This document shows positions 61,473 through 64,000 of a DNA stretch of 64,000 nucleotides, piece after piece (position 1 is the stretch's first letter; the number at the start of each line of letters is the position of its first letter). The stretch is from assembly GCA_003640385.1 (NCBI GenBank), contig RCAB01000154.1, positions 62,001 to 126,000 on the forward strand, written 5' to 3'. The stretch is from Setaria digitata. Taxonomy: Eukaryota; Nematoda; Chromadorea; Rhabditida; Setariidae. Made by a program: the position numbers and the translations under genes. The notes beneath the pieces are model-generated. The model did not search any database. It saw only the letters and a program-made list of their open reading frames with translations, and was not told where the DNA came from.

Positions 61473-62439
61473 TTACATTCTGCGTCTTTTGGCACGTGGC
61501 GAATCAGTGAAAGGCCATTGGGAACGCTCCGTTTCTGGCACATTACGTACGTGTCGAACGTATTCGGCAATTGCACCGAAACGTTGAATCAGCTGCGGAT
61601 CAACCTGCGAGAAATGATTTGATTAGCAATTTTTCTCCTCCTGACCGGAATCATTTGTCGTTATATAATAGCAAAATAACTGGACGATTAGAGTACTATA
61701 TAGGGGGTATACGTTTTAAAGAAATAAACCCATGGATGTTTTAAACTTTAAAAGAAATATTTCATGCCCACCACTAATTCTGTCGATAGTGGTGGGCACG
61801 CCCCTTCCACTGAAAAGTTGAACAACCGTACAATGAAACCAAATAAAAAACTTAAGCTTTTTTTACGACCAGGTGTGCTTCAGAATGTTTCCTAAAAATT
61901 AATTAGTATGAACTGCAAAGACTTTAGGCACGACGGTTAGAAATTCCTCACGATAACAGGGAAAAAAATTTAGAGAAAAGAGACAGTACCTTTCTTTTCT
62001 CCATAGTTCACTTTTTCTTGCACCTCTCAAAATGTAATTTTTTTTTTTTTTTTTTTGTACAAATTAGGTGGAACAGTTTACCAAAGAAAGTGCAGCGGCA
62101 AGTTCTTCATCATCTTTGGATGGAATCCCTTCATAAATATAAACTGGCTCAGGAGATGATGGCGGCGTATGATATTCAAAATCGACAGAGCAACTGCTTT
62201 TGTCACTGCTGTTAGTTTGTTCATCTTCAACTACAACATACGAATCTGAATCCAGTAATGATTCGGAAGTCAAACGATTTTCCATGGAAAGACCATCATC
62301 TTCAGATGACGCATTCAGATGAAGATTTGTAAGCCTGAAGTTGAGCTGAATTATTTTCCAAAATTTTGATCCCCTGATATATATATATATATATCCAATT
62401 TTAGGTTTCCTTTATATATATATATTTATATATGGAAAC

Positions 62440-62479
<40 letters not shown>

Positions 62480-63702
62480 GAAACCCTTAACACCCAAAAA
62501 TTATTGAAAGAAAAGCGGAAAAAACCAGCCATTATAATCAGATCCGGCAAATTCTTAAAAGCAAAATGGTGTTAGCAACAAAGACAGAATAAAACCCTTA
62601 TGTCTTACACAACGATTCTAGAATAAATTTCTACGAAAAAAAAAAAAAAACAGAATAGATGTATAAGAATAAGCACACCGATAAACAAAAGACTAAGAAA
62701 TAAAACAAATAAGTGTCTGCTTCAAGAACTGATGTCTAAAGAGATCACGGACAACAATTTGAAAATTGAAACCACATTAACCAAAAGTCATACACGATTA
62801 ATATGCACTTAAATTGAGTCTCATCAGTAAATAAAGCAAAAAAAAAAAAAAATGTTGTGAGCATAATAAAAAGAAAACTGAAGTACCAATATAAGTGACC
62901 ATTGTCCGTATCCAAAGCTGACCTGATAGGAATACCAAGTTAATTTTTGAACCACAGAAATTAATATAATGGTATATTATATGTTTTTCTTTTTTTGGCT
63001 CACATGAATAAAACAGTTAAATGGAAAAAGAAAAAAAGGACGGAACATTATTATTCTGTAAAGTAAATATCAATGATAACTATGAAGATATGAAATGCAT
63101 GTTTCAGAATCAGAAAGAGAATGGAAAATGTCATTAAAAAACTTGCTTTTCTGTTATTCCATCAAGGGATATGCTATGAGAACCACTGGTCCTAGTTACA
63201 ACGTTTTCATTCTTTTGTTCTTCCATAAACATGAAATCGGATGCATCCGCAAAAAATGACGTGTCATCATCGTCGAAAGTGAGAGCGCGAACATCAGAGG
63301 TAGGTGGGTGTAACCTGATGTATACAAGATGGCGATTTAACTCTTCCAACCCTACAATGCTGAGCAATCAAAATCAAAATTTCAAAACATGCAGTCGTAT
63401 TTCGCTGTTTAATCTTTCGGCTTTTAAAGAATTCCTATTTTATTGAATGATATAATGTTTCTTCCAAGAAATATAAATTTAAAACCAAATTTAATTGAAG
63501 TAAAGGAAACCTGAGAAAGACTGAAAATTAATCAGTTTATTACAAAAACTCCATCGCTCCATCCAAGTCACTTTATATTCACTAGCAAGAAGTCGTCCAA
63601 TACGTTCAGCACCTTTTCGAGGACATGACCTACGACAATCTCTTTCTTCTACTTTCCATATTTCATAAAATTCCTGTGCCACAGCTTTATCAGCGAACGG
63701 TC
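61473..63702 (-). CDS. ANKLE2: ANKLE2 (LEM-4)-like protein, 3' part
   Basis: Exons in the window, minus strand: 63702-63511, 63351-63147, 62334-62082 and 61604-61473, together 260 codons to the stop; the 5' part lies beyond 64000. The first exon has the ANKLE2 signature after the ankyrin region: PFADKAVAQEFYEIW, a Cys-containing linker, then RKGAERIGRLLASEYKVTW and a W-rich segment, followed by LEELNRHLVYIRLH. Acidic low-complexity stretches follow (LTFDDDDTSFF; YHTPPSSPEPVYIYEG). The C-terminus is RFGAIAEYVRHVRNV and a basic AKRRRM end. Family role: ER/nuclear-envelope protein that couples PP2A and VRK1 to BAF dephosphorylation so the envelope can reform after mitosis. The intron 62335-63146 works in phase only with a GC donor (AA/GCAAGT). 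A possible further upstream exon near 63900-64000 (FEICELAAYAGDFCC) is unproven. Confidence 0.84.
61765..61798. repeat. GC-rich intronic hairpin
   Basis: TGCCCACCACTA (61765-61776) and TAGTGGTGGGCA (61787-61798) form a perfect 12-bp stem with a 10-nt loop, in the last intron of the ANKLE2-like gene. Its GC content is unusual for this window. Confidence 0.85.
62404..62485. repeat. Inverted repeat around TA tracts with GGTTTCC/GGAAACC ends
   Basis: GGTTTCCTTTATATATATAT at 62404-62423 is matched by its reverse complement ending at 62485, and an extra GGAAACC lies between them (62434-62440). The stem is 22 bp. It lies in the intron 62335-63146 of the ANKLE2-like gene and looks like a foldback or miniature-element-type structure expanded by TA slippage. 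Confidence 0.85.
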
Positions 63703-64000
63703 CTTAAAATTTCTGGTTAAAATAAATTGGAAATTAAAGAGAATTCAAGCACAAAATATTTCTTGGTAAATGAAAAGAGAGTTCGCACACACCCTGGTGT
63801 TCCGGTTTGTTAATATGTTTAAATTTTTGCTCTATCTGAGAATTCCTTATCCCAATGAAAAATTATCTTCAGAGAGAAACTTTGTCTACTCAGCTTTGTT
63901 GCCATTAAGAAAAATAAGAGACAAAAAAATGTTAAGCTTGCAGCAAAAATCACCAGCATAAGCTGCGAGTTCACATATTTCGAAGATTGATATGCAAGAA

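Noticed and set aside
1..64000. CRISPR arrays, bacterial operons, phage or defence islands
   Set aside because: The window is eukaryotic: spliced genes throughout, no spaced direct-repeat arrays and no prokaryotic gene packing.

Overview
The window is nuclear DNA of a nematode, probably a spirurid or filarial-type worm (inference). It is AT-rich and full of A/T homopolymers. Genes are split into many short exons. Introns mostly start GTAAGT or GTTTGT and end TTTCAG, TTTTAG or TTGCAG. Several start codons lie 3-15 bases behind a splice-acceptor-like site with no upstream exon, as expected for spliced-leader trans-splicing. Most six-frame ORFs here are single exons or shadows. I rebuilt gene models by joining exons whose reading phases agree, so the exon coordinates are manual predictions.

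Left third (1-23.6 kb, all recognised genes on the minus strand): a TXNDC12/ERp18-type ER thioredoxin (1027-2779); an SDR16C-type membrane short-chain dehydrogenase (6270-8860); an uncertain seven-exon small gene (9579-12149); and an 18-exon scaffold gene with an N-terminal PH-like domain, two degenerate PDZ-like segments and a helical C-terminus (13688-20706). About 2.9 kb without a confident gene follows.

Middle (23.6-44.3 kb): a complete RICH/nadrin-type BAR-RhoGAP gene on the plus strand (23590-27852), convergent with a DENND1/connecdenn (RME-4) gene on the minus strand (29681-34636). A small unknown gene (34796-35427) sits just upstream of rme-4 in an operon-like layout. Then come a casein kinase 1 delta/epsilon gene (kin-20/doubletime type, 37625-40446, minus) and, divergent from it, a DXO/Rai1-like gene whose catalytic motifs look eroded (41619-44329, plus).

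Right third (44.3-64 kb, minus strand): two tandem saposin-B genes (44691-46770, missing its signal exon, and 47424-47995, complete), 3.7 kb without a confident gene, a complete or nearly complete synapsin gene (snn-1, 51724-57103), 4.4 kb of upstream or intergenic DNA with a 43-base poly(A) tract, and the 3' part of an ANKLE2/LEM-4 gene running off the right edge.

Several genes serve membrane traffic and signalling (Rab35-type GEF, BAR-RhoGAP, synapsin, CK1), but they look like ordinary neighbours and not a dedicated cluster. There is no bacterial-type operon, CRISPR array or intact mobile element. The most unusual items are the DXO-like protein with altered active-site motifs, a predicted in-frame cassette exon inside the DENN core of rme-4, a perfect 42-base palindrome next to a 5' splice site, GC-AG introns, a TTTCGG acceptor, and several long intronic hairpins.
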